Shown here: piece by piece, positions 23,501 through 33,721 of the stretch | Layout: each line of letters begins with the position of its first letter | Position numbering within the stretch: position 1 is the first letter of the stretch | Source: Zygnema circumcarinatum | Taxonomy: Eukaryota; Streptophyta; Zygnematophyceae; Zygnematales; Zygnemataceae | Assembly: GCA_037447605.1 (NCBI GenBank) | Contig: CM074810.1 | Location: 3,844,973-3,889,972, forward strand | Length of the DNA stretch: 45,000 nucleotides | Reading direction: 5' to 3' | Position numbers and translations under genes: made by a program | The notes under the pieces: generated by a model | Told to the model about the DNA's origin: nothing | Databases searched by the model: none | The model's input: only the letters and a program-made list of their open reading frames with translations

Positions 23501-25133
23501 AACATGGTGAGGAACCCAAATGTTGAGGAACAGACAGTCCTGTGAGAGGGGAAGGAGAAACGACTTCGTTTGAGGTTATTGATCGGATGGGCTGCTGCGT
23601 TGTGGAGCGAGATACTGGCAAATCTTCTTTGTTACATCGCTTGCTTACCCGGAGAGGGAGGGGGGGGAGGAACGAGAAGAGAGTGAGGGAGAGAGAGAGT
23701 GGGGAGGGAGGGCGAAGGAGAGAGAGAAAGGGAGAGAGAGCGCGAGGGAGAGAGAGGAAGGGAGAAAGCGCGCGAGGGAGAGAGAGGAAGGGAGAGAGAG
23801 CGCGAAGGGGCGAGAGGAAGGGAGAGAGAGCGCGAGGGAAAGAATGGAAGCGAGAGAGAGCGTGAGGAAGAGAGAGGAAGGGAGAGAGAGCGCGAGGAGG
23901 AGAGAGGACGGGAGAGAGAGCACGAGGGAGCGAGACGAAGGGAGAGAGAGGAAGGGAGAGAGCGTGAGGAAGAGAGAGGAAGGGAGAGAGAGCGCGAGGG
24001 AGAGAATGGAAGCGAGAGAGAGCGTGAGGGAGCGAGAGGAAGGGAGAAAGAGCGCGAGGGAGAGAGCGGAGAGGAAGGGAGAAAGCGCGCGAGGGAGAGA
24101 GAGGAAGGGAGAGAGAGCGCGAGGGAGCGAGAGGAAGGGAGAGAGAGAGAGAGCGTGAGGGAGAGAGAGGAAGGGGAGAGAGAGAGCGTGAGGGAGAGAG
24201 AGGAAGGAAGAGAGAGAGCGTGAGGGAGCGAGAGGAAGGGAGAGAGAGGAAGGGAGAGAGAGCGCGAGGGAGAGAATGGAAGCGAGAGAGAGCGTGAGGA
24301 AGAGAGAGGAAGGGAGAGAGAGCGCGAGGAGGAGAGAGGACGGGAGAGAGAGCACGAGGGAGCGAGACGAAGGGAGAGAGAGCGTGAGGGAGAGAGAGGA
24401 AGGGAGAGAGCGTGAGGAAGAGAGAGGAAGGGAGAGAGCGTGAGGAGGAGAGAGGACGGGAGAGAGAGCACGAGGGAGCGAGACGAAGGGAGAGAGAGCG
24501 TGAGGGAGGGAGAGGAAGGGAGAGAGCGCGAGGGAGAGAGAGGAAGGGAGAGAGAGCGCGAGGGGGAGAGAGGACGGGAGAGAGAGCACGAGGGAGCGAG
24601 ACGAAGGGAGAGAGAGAGCGTGAGGGAGAGAGAGGAAGGAAGAGAGAGCGTGAGGGAGCGAGAGGAAGGGAGAGAGAGGAAGGGAGAGAGAGAGCGCGCA
24701 CCTCAGATGCGGTGGAGCTGTCCTCCGTCCACGCGAGGCAGATGTCCCCGCAGGGCGGCGGCGGCGCAATGGCGAGCAGGCCCTCCTCGGGGTACTTCTG
24801 TCCGTACACGCGCGGCGGGCGGAACCGGTGGCGGCCGAGGGCGGCCTCCGCGTACGGCACGCCGAGGTACCGCGTGACGTAAGCAGTGCTCTCGCACGGC
24901 GCGCCGAGGAGGAGGCCCAGCGGGAGGGTGACGTTGCGGGGGGGGAGGGAGAGGGAGGGGCCCGGGTCCAGGGACATGAAGTTCATGGGGCGGGATATGG
25001 CGGCGGCGGAAGGGGCGGGGGGGAGGAGGGGGAGGAGGAGGAGGAGGAGGACGAGGTGAGGGAGGGGGAGGGAGGGGGAAAGGGGGAGGGGGAAAGAATG
25101 TGGTCTTCGAGAATGGGGCGACATGGTGGGCAT
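20527..25133 (-). CDS. Secreted type-B carboxylesterase / cholinesterase-like protein
   Basis: Alpha/beta-hydrolase of the carboxylesterase type-B family, expected to cleave carboxylic esters. Nine exons: 25133-24702, 23539-23366, 23230-23158, 22975-22877, 22515-22409, 22281-22026, 21812-21639, 21198-20939 and 20784-20527 (stop TAG), 610 aa. The N-terminus has a long Leu-rich hydrophobic core ending in PAPSAAA, a likely signal peptide; a second ATG lies at 25124. Family blocks: RYLGVPYAEAALGRHRFRPP, then DCLFLNIWVP and VYIHGG. The catalytic triad is readable: Ser258 in GNSAG, Glu391 in ALEGS and His500 in GASHSVDL. Five N-glycosylation sequons (NVT, NTT, NFT, NKT, NLT) fit a secreted protein. 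The nucleophile elbow is GNSAG where most relatives have GESAG. Substrate unknown. Confidence 0.9.
20787..20813. repeat. GGGA tetranucleotide run at the last esterase acceptor
   Basis: On the minus strand this is a CCCT run that ends in CAG and is the whole polypyrimidine tract of the last intron. Exon 9 begins at 20784. Confidence 0.85.
23645..24701. repeat. 1.06-kb GA-rich minisatellite filling esterase intron 1
   Basis: Imperfect tandem copies of a roughly 30-bp unit of the form GAGGAAGGGAGAGAGAGCGC plus GAGGGAGA. It starts right after the intron donor (GT at 24701-24700) and runs close to the acceptor of exon 2. The plus strand is almost pure A/G with scattered C and T. Because stop codons are absent from the unit, long frames stay open on both strands (for example a 579-codon frame fused to exon 1). 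I treat these as artefacts because splicing 24702 to 23539 restores the conserved SEDCLFLNIW junction. Confidence 0.9.
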
Positions 25134-25608
25134 TTGGGAAGAGCGAAAGAGGAATGCGGAAGTAGGAAGTGTCAGCTCTCTCTTATGTCTTTTTATGCCT
25201 CTCTTTCTGTCGACTGTCAGCTACTTATCTCCTTTTGCTTCTCCCTCTATTCTGCGTGCCTCGCCGTCCTTCTTTCGGCACGTCCCGATTCCTCCGCGTC
25301 TTTCTGCTCTCTCCCTTACTTTTCTGCCCTCTCTTTCTCACTACCAGTCCTGGAGGGATCCTCTCGTTGCCTATCCCTCTGCCACCCTTCCTGCTCCCTT
25401 TCTTACTTTCCTGTCCCCCTCCCTTTCTCTCCCTGTTCTCTCTCTCTGCCGTACTCTCCTTGATTTTTCTCGCGCTCCTCCCTCCCTCTCCCCTCTCTCT
25501 CTCTCCCTCCCCCTCACTCCCTTCCTCCCGCCTCTCCCCTCAATTATGGGCGCAGGACAACGAGGGCGGCTGTAGTCAGCCGCCCGGCCCGCGGGGAGCT
25601 CCCGAGTG

Positions 25609-25682
25609 CCACGTGGCAGACGCGGCCTCCTGATTGGACCGGCTATCACTACGCGCCAAAAGTAAAGCGCGCTCTTATTGGG
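25609..25682 (-). promoter_or_regulatory. Candidate esterase promoter elements
   Basis: About 480-550 bp upstream of the esterase ATG. Reading toward the gene on the minus strand there is CCAAT, then TTTTGGCGCG (E2F-like), then the palindrome CCACGTGG. No clear TATA box follows. Assignment to the esterase rests only on position. Confidence 0.3.
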
Positions 25683-25814
25683 CCACTCGCCGCACGTGAC
25701 GGTGCTTAGCGACCCCAATCAAAATATGCCACGTTGACAATTGTATACGTGGCTAATCCTTATGGAAGCTTTCAACCTTTTCCGTACGGCGAGGTACTGT
25801 ACTGTACTGTACAG

Positions 25815-26312
25815 TACAGTCAACAGTCCTCATATTTTCCACCCTGTACAGTGCGTCCCCAAGAAATTCGCCCCGATTTTGCCGAAACCACCTTTTTGTA
25901 CGGTAACTCTGTGTTAGCCGTAGTACCCGTACTATCCGTACCCCTAAAAACCTAGAAACCCTAAAAACCGTACTGGCCGTACTAGCCGTACTTGCCGTAC
26001 TTGCTGTACTAGCCGTTACGGGCTTCAGCAAAACTCACCGAATCTTCCCGCAAGTGCCGCCGTAAGAGGCGCTCGCTCGTCTTTCATCCTTCTTGGTTCC
26101 GATACGATACGATACTGAACTACACGGTACGATACGGTACGATACGGTACGATATGGTACAGTACGATACGTACGGTCCAACATGAACTCTAACATGAAC
26201 TCTAACAATACCGCCCGTCTATTGGTAACACGAACCATCTATTTGCAAAAATCAATATTTTCGCCTCATATTTGCCAAAACCATGGCGAAAATATGAGGA
26301 CTGTTGACTGTA
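25815..26312. mobile_element. Tc1/mariner-like non-autonomous element (MITE)
   Basis: Perfect 23-bp terminal inverted repeats begin CAGTCAACAGTCCTCATATT at 25817 and end at 26310, each flanked by TA (25815-25816 and 26311-26312). A TA target site and a CAGT start are typical of the Tc1/mariner superfamily. The 494-bp inside has no transposase; it is rich in CCGTAC and GGTACGATAC short repeats. The left TA sits in a TACTG/TACAG palindromic tract. Confidence 0.75.
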
Positions 26313-27259
26313 TCAGTTTGCACCGTACGGCTGGTACATTTTTGTCCTTTTTTGGTACTGTCATCTTGACTCTCGGAGGAGGCCACGCGGCGACACCATG
26401 GTGGTCCTGGTCCAGCTGCCAGTCACAGCTGGACACGTGGCATCATCCTTCTGTTCCGTACATGCTCCGAGCGCCTTGGCCTGAGCGGGATCGTTTGTCG
26501 TGTAGCTATCTCGCCCGTGCGGCAAAGCCTCACCGTCGGCCGTCTGTCGAAGCTGCCGCCGGCCGGTGACGCCCGGTGACGGCCGGTGCCAGTCGGTGCC
26601 GCCCGGCGCGTTGGTCGGCTGCGTTGTGGGCTCGGGTGCCAAGTTGATGTTTGGGCGAACTTGCCGCCCCGACGGCCCTAGAGACCTCGCGCAATACGAG
26701 GCGCAGGATGGTGCCACCACACACGGGGGTGGTGGCGCAACCGAGCACCCACGCAATGCGCAAGTCAGTGATGATGCGAGGCCTTGACACACGTGGCTGG
26801 AAAAAACAAACACATCCATGCAATCTTTGTAGCCACGTGTTGCATGTGCTAACGTTAGCCTTGTAAAAAAGAGAGAATGAATTTTGTAAACTCGGAATGC
26901 CCACAAAACTCCCTCCTTCCTTCCTCATTCCTTTCCTTCGAGCTGTCTTTAGGGCGTTTCACAATGTACAACACTAGCTTCTACGAAGAATACATAGACC
27001 ATCCATTCAGGCCCTTGTCTGCGCACTACAGCAATTGGTGGGTGAACGGGGGAATGGAAGGGTGGCAGAAAAAAAAGGGAAGGAGGGAGGAACGAGAGAA
27101 TGAATGGGAGGACGAGATGTGGAGCGAGAGCAAGAATGGGAGGAAAGAGAATGAGATTAAGAGATACAAATGAACAAGATAAAGTATAAAGAACGGAGAG
27201 AGAAAAAGTACAAGGAGAGAATAGCATGGAGGATGTATGTATGGGGGCAGGGAGGCAGT

Positions 27260-29970
27260 TCAAGACTTGCTCCCCCCGGATGTCTGCGCCAGCGCCTGTT
27301 CCAGAGCCTTCAGTTCATCCGGAATAAGAAGCTCGTCCTTGGCATGCTCGCTCTCGGGTGCAGAGCTCTCTCTCTTCTCTACCTCCTCCCCCGCACTCGC
27401 ACTCTTCTCCTGCAAATTCTTCTCCCCCTCGTTTCCTCCTTGCTGGGGTGTGATGCTCAACCCATCGAAAAGGAAACTCTCTAAAGAAGACCCTCCCCCT
27501 CCCCCTCCCCCTGCTCCACCCGCTTCAGCTCCCCCGGCGTCCTCCTGCCTCGGCCCCGAACTTTGCGCATCCTGGGCACTCTGCAGAACTTTCTCTTCTG
27601 AGTTTTGGGTCTGAACATTAGAAGGGGATATTTCTGCAGGTGCAGGAGAGGCTGTAGTTGCTCTAAGGAGCAGTGTGTACTTGAGGACGAGCTCCTTGTA
27701 ATCAGTAAGAAGCAGCTCTACATCGCCCACTCGAAGATCCGCCGCTTTTGCAAATGCAAAGCGATAATCCCTGCTAAGTTCAGCTTCTATGTCTGTGAGA
27801 TTTCTGCCTCCTCCTGCAAGGGGAGGCTGAGAGGGAGGAGGGGGAGGAGGAGGAGGAGGAGGTAGAGGTGCTGCGGACACCTCTCTTTTCCCCTGATCTG
27901 TAGGAACCATGGCTGCAGGAGGGGCAATATCTAAAGCAAGAACTTTTTTAGCAGCTTCCATATTCGCTTCAAATTCTGATGCTGACATGGAAAGGGATTT
28001 TGCATCAATGTTTTCAAGGAATGTTGCTGCGGACACGAGGTTGGTGAAGAAGTAGGCAGACTCGGAGACTAGACGGCTTTCATGGCGGTAGTGTTGAATG
28101 TATGCTATGGTCGCTTGAAGCTGGGGGGGGTTGGCCTGCACCAGGCCGTGACATCACCTCTTCTGTGTAAGAAAGAAGAACAAGAAACTGATCTGAAAAG
28201 CTTCTAAGGTTTCTGAGATTCCACATACGAGACTTTTCGCCATGCAAGAATGTGGATACATGATGAGGGGATAAAACCTGCCTTGAGAAGCACGTATATG
28301 AGGACGGGCAGGAAGTCATCTGCTCCCGGAGGGGTCGCTTCGCCCGTGGAGCCGAGAGAGGCGTTGAGCAGCAAATTGTTGATGACGCGGCAGCAGTTGA
28401 GGATGCACACCAACTTATCCCTGGGAGCCTTAAAAGACCCTATTTTCTGCAGCTCCTTCTGGGCGAGCTGGTCTCGGAAACATGCATAAGTCGTCGACTT
28501 AGTACGTACTCTGTCTATTGGAACAAGATAGCATTGCAGCTTTTTCAAACGTAGATGGAGTATAATATCCTGTGAGTTGCAGCAAAACTATTGAGACGCA
28601 ACTCTCTCTCCCCTGCCCCCCAGTATCCCTGTGGCCCCACTATCACTCTCTCTCTCTCTCATTCCTCTTCTCTATCACCCTCAGAAGCCACCCTTCCCAA
28701 CCCCTCTTGAGAACCTATCCGAAGAAGGCTTACAAGCAAGGACGCTTCATTGCGAAAATGTGAGGGGATGTCGAGATGCTCCGGTTGCACAAACTGCTGC
28801 AGAGCAGCTATTTTCTCGCTCAGGCGGCGGTCTCGCTCGATGTCCTCTGGCAAGGGAGAAAATGCTCGACTGTAGAGCTTTGTCATCACATATTTCTCGA
28901 GTCCCTGCAAATGCAGTCCAGGTGTAAGCAGCTTCCGGCAGGCTACCTCAATGCTAACAAACACGTAACCCTAGCGACTGTCAAACGTTTCTCCTGGTAC
29001 CTCTAAAGTAGGTAAACGAAGTTTACTCTTGCAAGAGGAAAAGTTAAATGCAGTGGGCAACAATACAATCAAGAATCTTTCAATATAGTTCGCTAAGATC
29101 GTGGAACACAAGAAGATCGGGAAGACAAAAAAGGTAATTCTAAAGCAAATAACTGTAGCTAAGGAATCAGAAACAGAACAAAGAAAAATAGAATTTCTTG
29201 CCTCTCCTGCACTTTCCAACTCCTCTGCAGAAGCTCCGGCCCAGAGAGAGTGGCTGCGGAATGCCTGCTCTGTCTCTGCTAAAAACGTTTGAACCGCTCG
29301 GCTGTCTTCTTCTGCTTGAGGGGGACGAGCCATGAACTGCACCATAAAACTGCAAAACCAAAGACATGTTCGGGGTAATGCACACGGAGCTTATTTCGCT
29401 TAGGGCTTTTGAAATTGTTCAGTGGTCAGCCACAGAGTGTTAGGAAAATTTAGGGTAGATGAACTTCGGGTTTGTATTTGTCGTTAAGTTTGCCCTTCGA
29501 GGTACTTAGGGTTGCAGAGTTTCTCGGAAGTAGCAGGAAGACTGAAAAACTTTCAAAAGATGTACACATTGGGGATAAATGGGTTCCATATGAAAGGAAG
29601 TTGTGGTGAAGCAAACATTATTCAGAAGTAGGAGAAGCTTTTATTACAGAATGCAGACTGAGGTTAGTAGAATTGCGTCAGAACTTTATGTTTTCATGCT
29701 CTTTTTAAAACATGTGAATATTGGAGCGGTTGTGTGATGCGAAAATGTTACATTCATCACCTATCTCTGAGACTGAACTAATGAATCTATACACGGAATA
29801 GCTTTTCACCATCCACATTTGGGACCTTGGATTGCATCTGAAACGAATCACCTTTTGATGGAACGCACGAGGTCCGCTGCGGCAGGATGTTTCATGCGCT
29901 CCAAAAAGTCGTGGAAGGTGAGGGGGGCGGTGGCTGCGCTGAACATGTCGGGAGTCTCTGGGACCACCAT
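27260..29970 (-). CDS. VPS9A: VPS9A-type Rab5 guanine nucleotide exchange factor
   Basis: VPS9-domain proteins load GTP onto Rab5-family GTPases at early endosomes. Five exons: 29970-29852, 29349-29202, 28904-28734, 28467-28282 and 28135-27260, total 499 aa, close to the plant protein of about 520 aa. The N-terminus TFHDFLERMKHPAAADLVRS and the block GLEKYVMTKLYSRAF are plant-like. The VPS9 core reads APRDKLVCILNCCRVINNLL then PGADDFLPVLIYVLLK; the aspartate (about aa 196-197) and tyrosine (aa 204) that contact Rab5 are present. The tail has poly-Pro and poly-Gly runs and a conserved block DLRVGDVELLLTDYKELVLK shared with plant VPS9A. Two of its four introns use GC donors. It may act on the same endosomal system as VPS13; that is inference. 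Confidence 0.94.
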
Positions 29971-31378
29971 GGTCGAGAGTTAGGGAGAGAGGAAGGGGGA
30001 AGAGCGGGGAAAGTGGAGTGTTGGAGAGAAGGGGGAAGGGATAGAGATAGATGAAGAAGGGGATAGACACGGAGGCGAAAAGTGGGGTGGCGGGGAGGAC
30101 GAGATTGCAGTGTGGAGGGGAGGAAGAGACGGAGGAGAGAAGAGGCGGAGAGGTGGAGGGAAAGGGAGAGAAGTGAGAACTGTTTTATCGCTGAACGCTA
30201 AGAACACGGTAGAGATCTGTGCGATCGAAACCCTAAAAGGCCGTACGTGCAAGGACAACCTTCCCGTCGTTTCACGCTTCGTCCCTGCTCTCCCTCTCCG
30301 TCTCTCCTCTCATTCCTCTCCCATCTTCTCGCTTCTCTGGGGAATCCCACACTAACGCAGTGCCGTATTCCAAATAGTTTTGGCGTCGACAGGTGCCGCA
30401 AATGCCGCTCCTACGCGCTACAGCAACTTCATGATCTCTTCCATTCGCAGAAAAAATGCATGCAGAACTGAAGCTACAGACTGAATTCTATTTGTGGAAG
30501 GTGTTGAAAAGAACTACGGCCAGGGCATGGAACCCCAAACTTCTGACTCCATTTTAAGCGGCTTCTGTCGGCTTCTGGTTGCGGGCCAGTCGGGGCTTTC
30601 ATGAAGCTGACGGAGTGGAAAGAGAATTATGATGTCACCATTTGATGCTCGATTGTTTCCGCACATTCAACACCGTATTGAGGTCGAGAAGCAGTGCTGC
30701 AGTCTTCCAACTACATTGAACCTGCAGTGTGCCCATTAAATGTTTTTTTCAAACAGCTACGCATTCATTTGCTTGCTTCTCCTCACCGCCATTATTTTAT
30801 CTTTTGTATTCATCTGCGTATATTCATGGTGTCCGACCAGTTGTCAGGATTCACACTTTCTCGCCACGGACCTTTTCAAAGGTCGCCAAGATCGACTTCA
30901 TAAGAAAACGAAAGAGTAAAAGTATCTCTTGGCATTAAGAGAAGGAAGGTTGTTATTTTTTTCAATGCAATTCAAGCTTTCAGGACCTGCCGCATAGATC
31001 AATCTCAGGATTGTGAAGCAGTTGCATCGTCACCTTCACGAGTCTATAAAAACTCAAACTTAGAAACGCCACAAAAAAATTGGTTGACAGAAGTTGCTTT
31101 TTTTCAGAAATGCAATTCTGTCCTCCTCTTCATTTCTCCTTTTACGACGTTTACGCACGCAGTCACTCGCAAAGGGCGAGTCGCATAATAATACAAATCC
31201 ATCGGGAAAAATTGGTCCCAAAAAAATCGTACAGACATAGCACAGCTTGTCCTGCCCTCCCTTCAATGCCAGTTAGGGACTGTTGTGCTTTATTGACATC
31301 AGTTCCGAGACTGGAAATAATAAAATGGCCAAACCCTAATCCCCGCATCCTCTTTACAATTGAAACGTGCCCATGTCC
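29971..31378. other. Intergenic region between VPS9A start and COQ10 stop
   Basis: No gene supported. On the minus strand the first 200 bases upstream of VPS9A are C/T-rich. A telobox AAACCCTAAA lies at 30228-30237, about 260 bp upstream of the VPS9A ATG. The 30450-31378 part is AT-richer and is probably the COQ10 3' flank; I saw no repeats with target duplications in it. Confidence 0.6.
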
Positions 31379-33606
31379 CTACGCCGCCTCAACATTGACG
31401 GCTTTGCTGGGGCCGTACACCAGTCTGCAGCGGTTTTCAAAGGCGTGGACCAATCGAGAGACAACTTCATCAAAAAACATGTTCGCCGCCTGCAGCACCC
31501 AAATGTAAAAACTTTACAAACTTTATAAAAAGGATCGCCTTGGAGGAACAGCCAACAAGTCATCATTAGTTTGCTCACGAATAAGCTCACGCAATAAAGT
31601 TCCGCAGCACTCACCCCGCGATACAAAGCCGATCGGAACTGAAAGGAAACAGAGAAGTGCAAACTGGTGGAATGAGGAACCGGGCCCGGTTGAAACTCCC
31701 ACGAATTGTCCAAATAATCAAACAACATGCTCCGGGAAACAGTCGTCTGATGCCACCCCGCAATACAGAGCACGTCCCTCCTGGTGAGTAATGAAAAATG
31801 GCGAATCGAACATTATTCGAAACCAATAAAAGGGAAACTCGTAGAAATGTGGGGAGGATTCTATTTTAGTATATGGTCTATGAATGGTAGAATTGCATCA
31901 AAAGTATAGCAAGAAAAGTACATGAAGTGAAGAGCCCAGTAGATGGAGCAAAGGAGGGTCAACCATTAGTATTCAGCAATACGCAGGCTTCATAGTGAGC
32001 CCCCCTGTTTTGTCGTACAGAAAGCAGAAAGCTTTCAAACCCAAATCCCAACGCAATAGCCTAACTGTATTTCACTTAACTCACAAGCAACAGTTCTAAA
32101 AAAAGAAAAACAAAGAAGATCCTCAAGTTATTCTTGTTCCCCAATTGCCTTACCAGGAGTCCTGCCGACAGCCAATAATGACAAAATCTCGGGGAGTGGG
32201 GTGGGGGGGGAGGGGGATTGGGGACGACGAAAGGAGGGACAAAGAGACCCAGACGAGACAAAAGGCTGAAAGGGGGGCGAGAGAGACAGAGAGGTGAAGA
32301 GAGGGAGGGGGATGGGGGGAGAGGAAAAGAGAGAGAGGGAGAGAGAGAGAGAGGGGGAGGGGGGGGGGAGACCTTGACAAAGTAAGGACGCTTCATGTGG
32401 ACGTGTGAGAGGTAGCGTTCGTTAAAGAGACGGAAGCCAATTTCGAGCTCCGCCTCCATCTCCTGCGCACTGCGGCGCAGCACAACGGAGCGGCGGCACC
32501 ACGGCACGAAGTCCTCGTACAGGTCCACCGCTGCCACCACATCAAAAAGCTGCTCCGGGGAGTACCTGCCCTCACAGGGCAAGAAAGAGGTTTCAAGAGA
32601 AAGCTCTTTAGTTTGCTTCGCTCCTCCTCTTTCTCCTCCTCCCTCCTTCCCCACACACCCCCCCCCACCGTGGTTCTCCCCCTCTCGCTTGTCTATGTCC
32701 CTGCTCCCAATCCCATAGCCCCCCCTTTCGCCGACCTTCCCCCTCCCCACTCTTCCACTCTCTCCCACTCCGTCACTAGCTCTCCATCATTTTCTTCTCT
32801 CTCCCTGCTCCCAATTTCCGCACTCCACTTCCGCCGTCTTTCCCCACTCCCTTCTCCTTCTCTCGCGCCCCCCTCTCTCTCTCTCCCCCCATTTTGCTTT
32901 CTCTCTTTCCCTGCTCCCAATTTCCACACCTCCCCCCTTCTCGACCCTCCTCCACACTGTCTCTCCCGCTCTCGCTTTGCCTCTCTCGCGTCAGCTACCC
33001 CATCCCACCTTTCTTCGGCGGCTCTCCACCTCTTTCACTGTCTCTCTCATGCGGGCTGCACTCTATTCATAATCAATTCCCTCTACACCCTACCTGGCCT
33101 CTCTCTCGTCTTCTCTCTCTCTCCCTCTTTCACCCGATGACGAGAACAAAATTTAAATTCTCTTTAAAAAAAAGAAAAAACAAGTAATTACAACGAGCCG
33201 AGCAGCATTTCTGTCGGAGGCTCTCTCACCCTATCACGCGCCTCTCCTCGTGCTGCCGAGAAACTCCCCTCTCTTCCTCTCCGTCTCCCACCCCAAAGAA
33301 GCTTCGCTTCAGCTGCGAGCAGCACCCCAGCTCCCTCCCCTGCAGGGAGGGAGGGCTCCAGGCGGAGGAGGGGGAGGAGGGGCAGGGGGGAGAAGAGCGG
33401 AAAAAGGGAGAGGAGGCAAAGGAGGGAGAGGATATGCAAAGTTCTGATTGGGAGGGGGAAGAAGAGGGCGGCGTCGTCCATAGCCCCTCTCCCTCCGCGC
33501 CCGCATGAGAGAGAGGAGAGGCGAGGGAGACAGGCAGAGCGACCTGCGGAGAGCGACGGCCTATCAGGAGCAGCCCTAGGCCTGCTGTGGGGGGGATTCT
33601 CCGCAT
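31379..33606 (-). CDS. COQ10: COQ10-like coenzyme Q-binding START-domain protein
   Basis: COQ10 binds coenzyme Q in mitochondria and is needed for efficient respiration. Four exons: 33606-33230, 32565-32373, 31746-31615 and 31489-31379 (stop TAG), 270 aa. The START-fold blocks are continuous over the junctions: HEERRVIG then YSPEQLFDVVAAVDLYEDFV, PWCRRSVVL, ELEIGFRLFNERY, DNSWEFQPGP, LHFSVSFQFRSALYRG and NMFFDEVVSRLVHAFENRC, ending RLVYGPSKAVNVEAA. The first ~110 residues are Ser/Pro-rich with an arginine-bearing start (MRRIPPTAGLGLLLIGRRSP), a plausible mitochondrial presequence, but longer than usual for the family. A G-box palindrome lies only 7 bases upstream of this ATG, so the true start could be downstream. 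Intron 2 begins with a C/T microsatellite. Confidence 0.9.
32200..32372. repeat. GA/GGGG microsatellite at the donor of COQ10 intron 2
   Basis: Purine-rich on plus. On the coding strand the donor GT (32372-32371) is followed at once by a long C/T run. A C/T-rich stretch (32630-33130 on plus) fills most of intron 1. Confidence 0.8.
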
Positions 33607-33683
33607 GGGATGCCACGTGGCGCTTCAACAGCAGCCGGCCAGTTAGAGCTGGTGAGGGAGGGGGGTCGATGGCAGGCGAGAGC

Positions 33684-33721
<38 letters not shown>

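Larger units (their letters stand above)
25134..27259. other. Intergenic region between esterase start and VPS9A stop
   Basis: No gene supported. It contains a C/T tract upstream of the esterase (about 25180-25545), a CCACGTGG palindrome (25609-25616), a TTTGGCGCG and CCAAT pair on the minus strand (about 25653-25682), the 494-bp Tc1/mariner-like element (25817-26310), and a hairpin of two G-box-like arms (26789-26798 and 26831-26840). The 27000-27259 part is A/G-rich and probably 3' flank of VPS9A. Confidence 0.65.

Noticed and set aside
23394-25133. 579-codon minus-strand frame with long Arg-Ala-Leu-Ser-Pro repeats
   Set aside because: It is exon 1 of the esterase running on into the purine minisatellite. 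Splicing at 24702 gives a conserved protein, and the same array is open in other frames and on the other strand.
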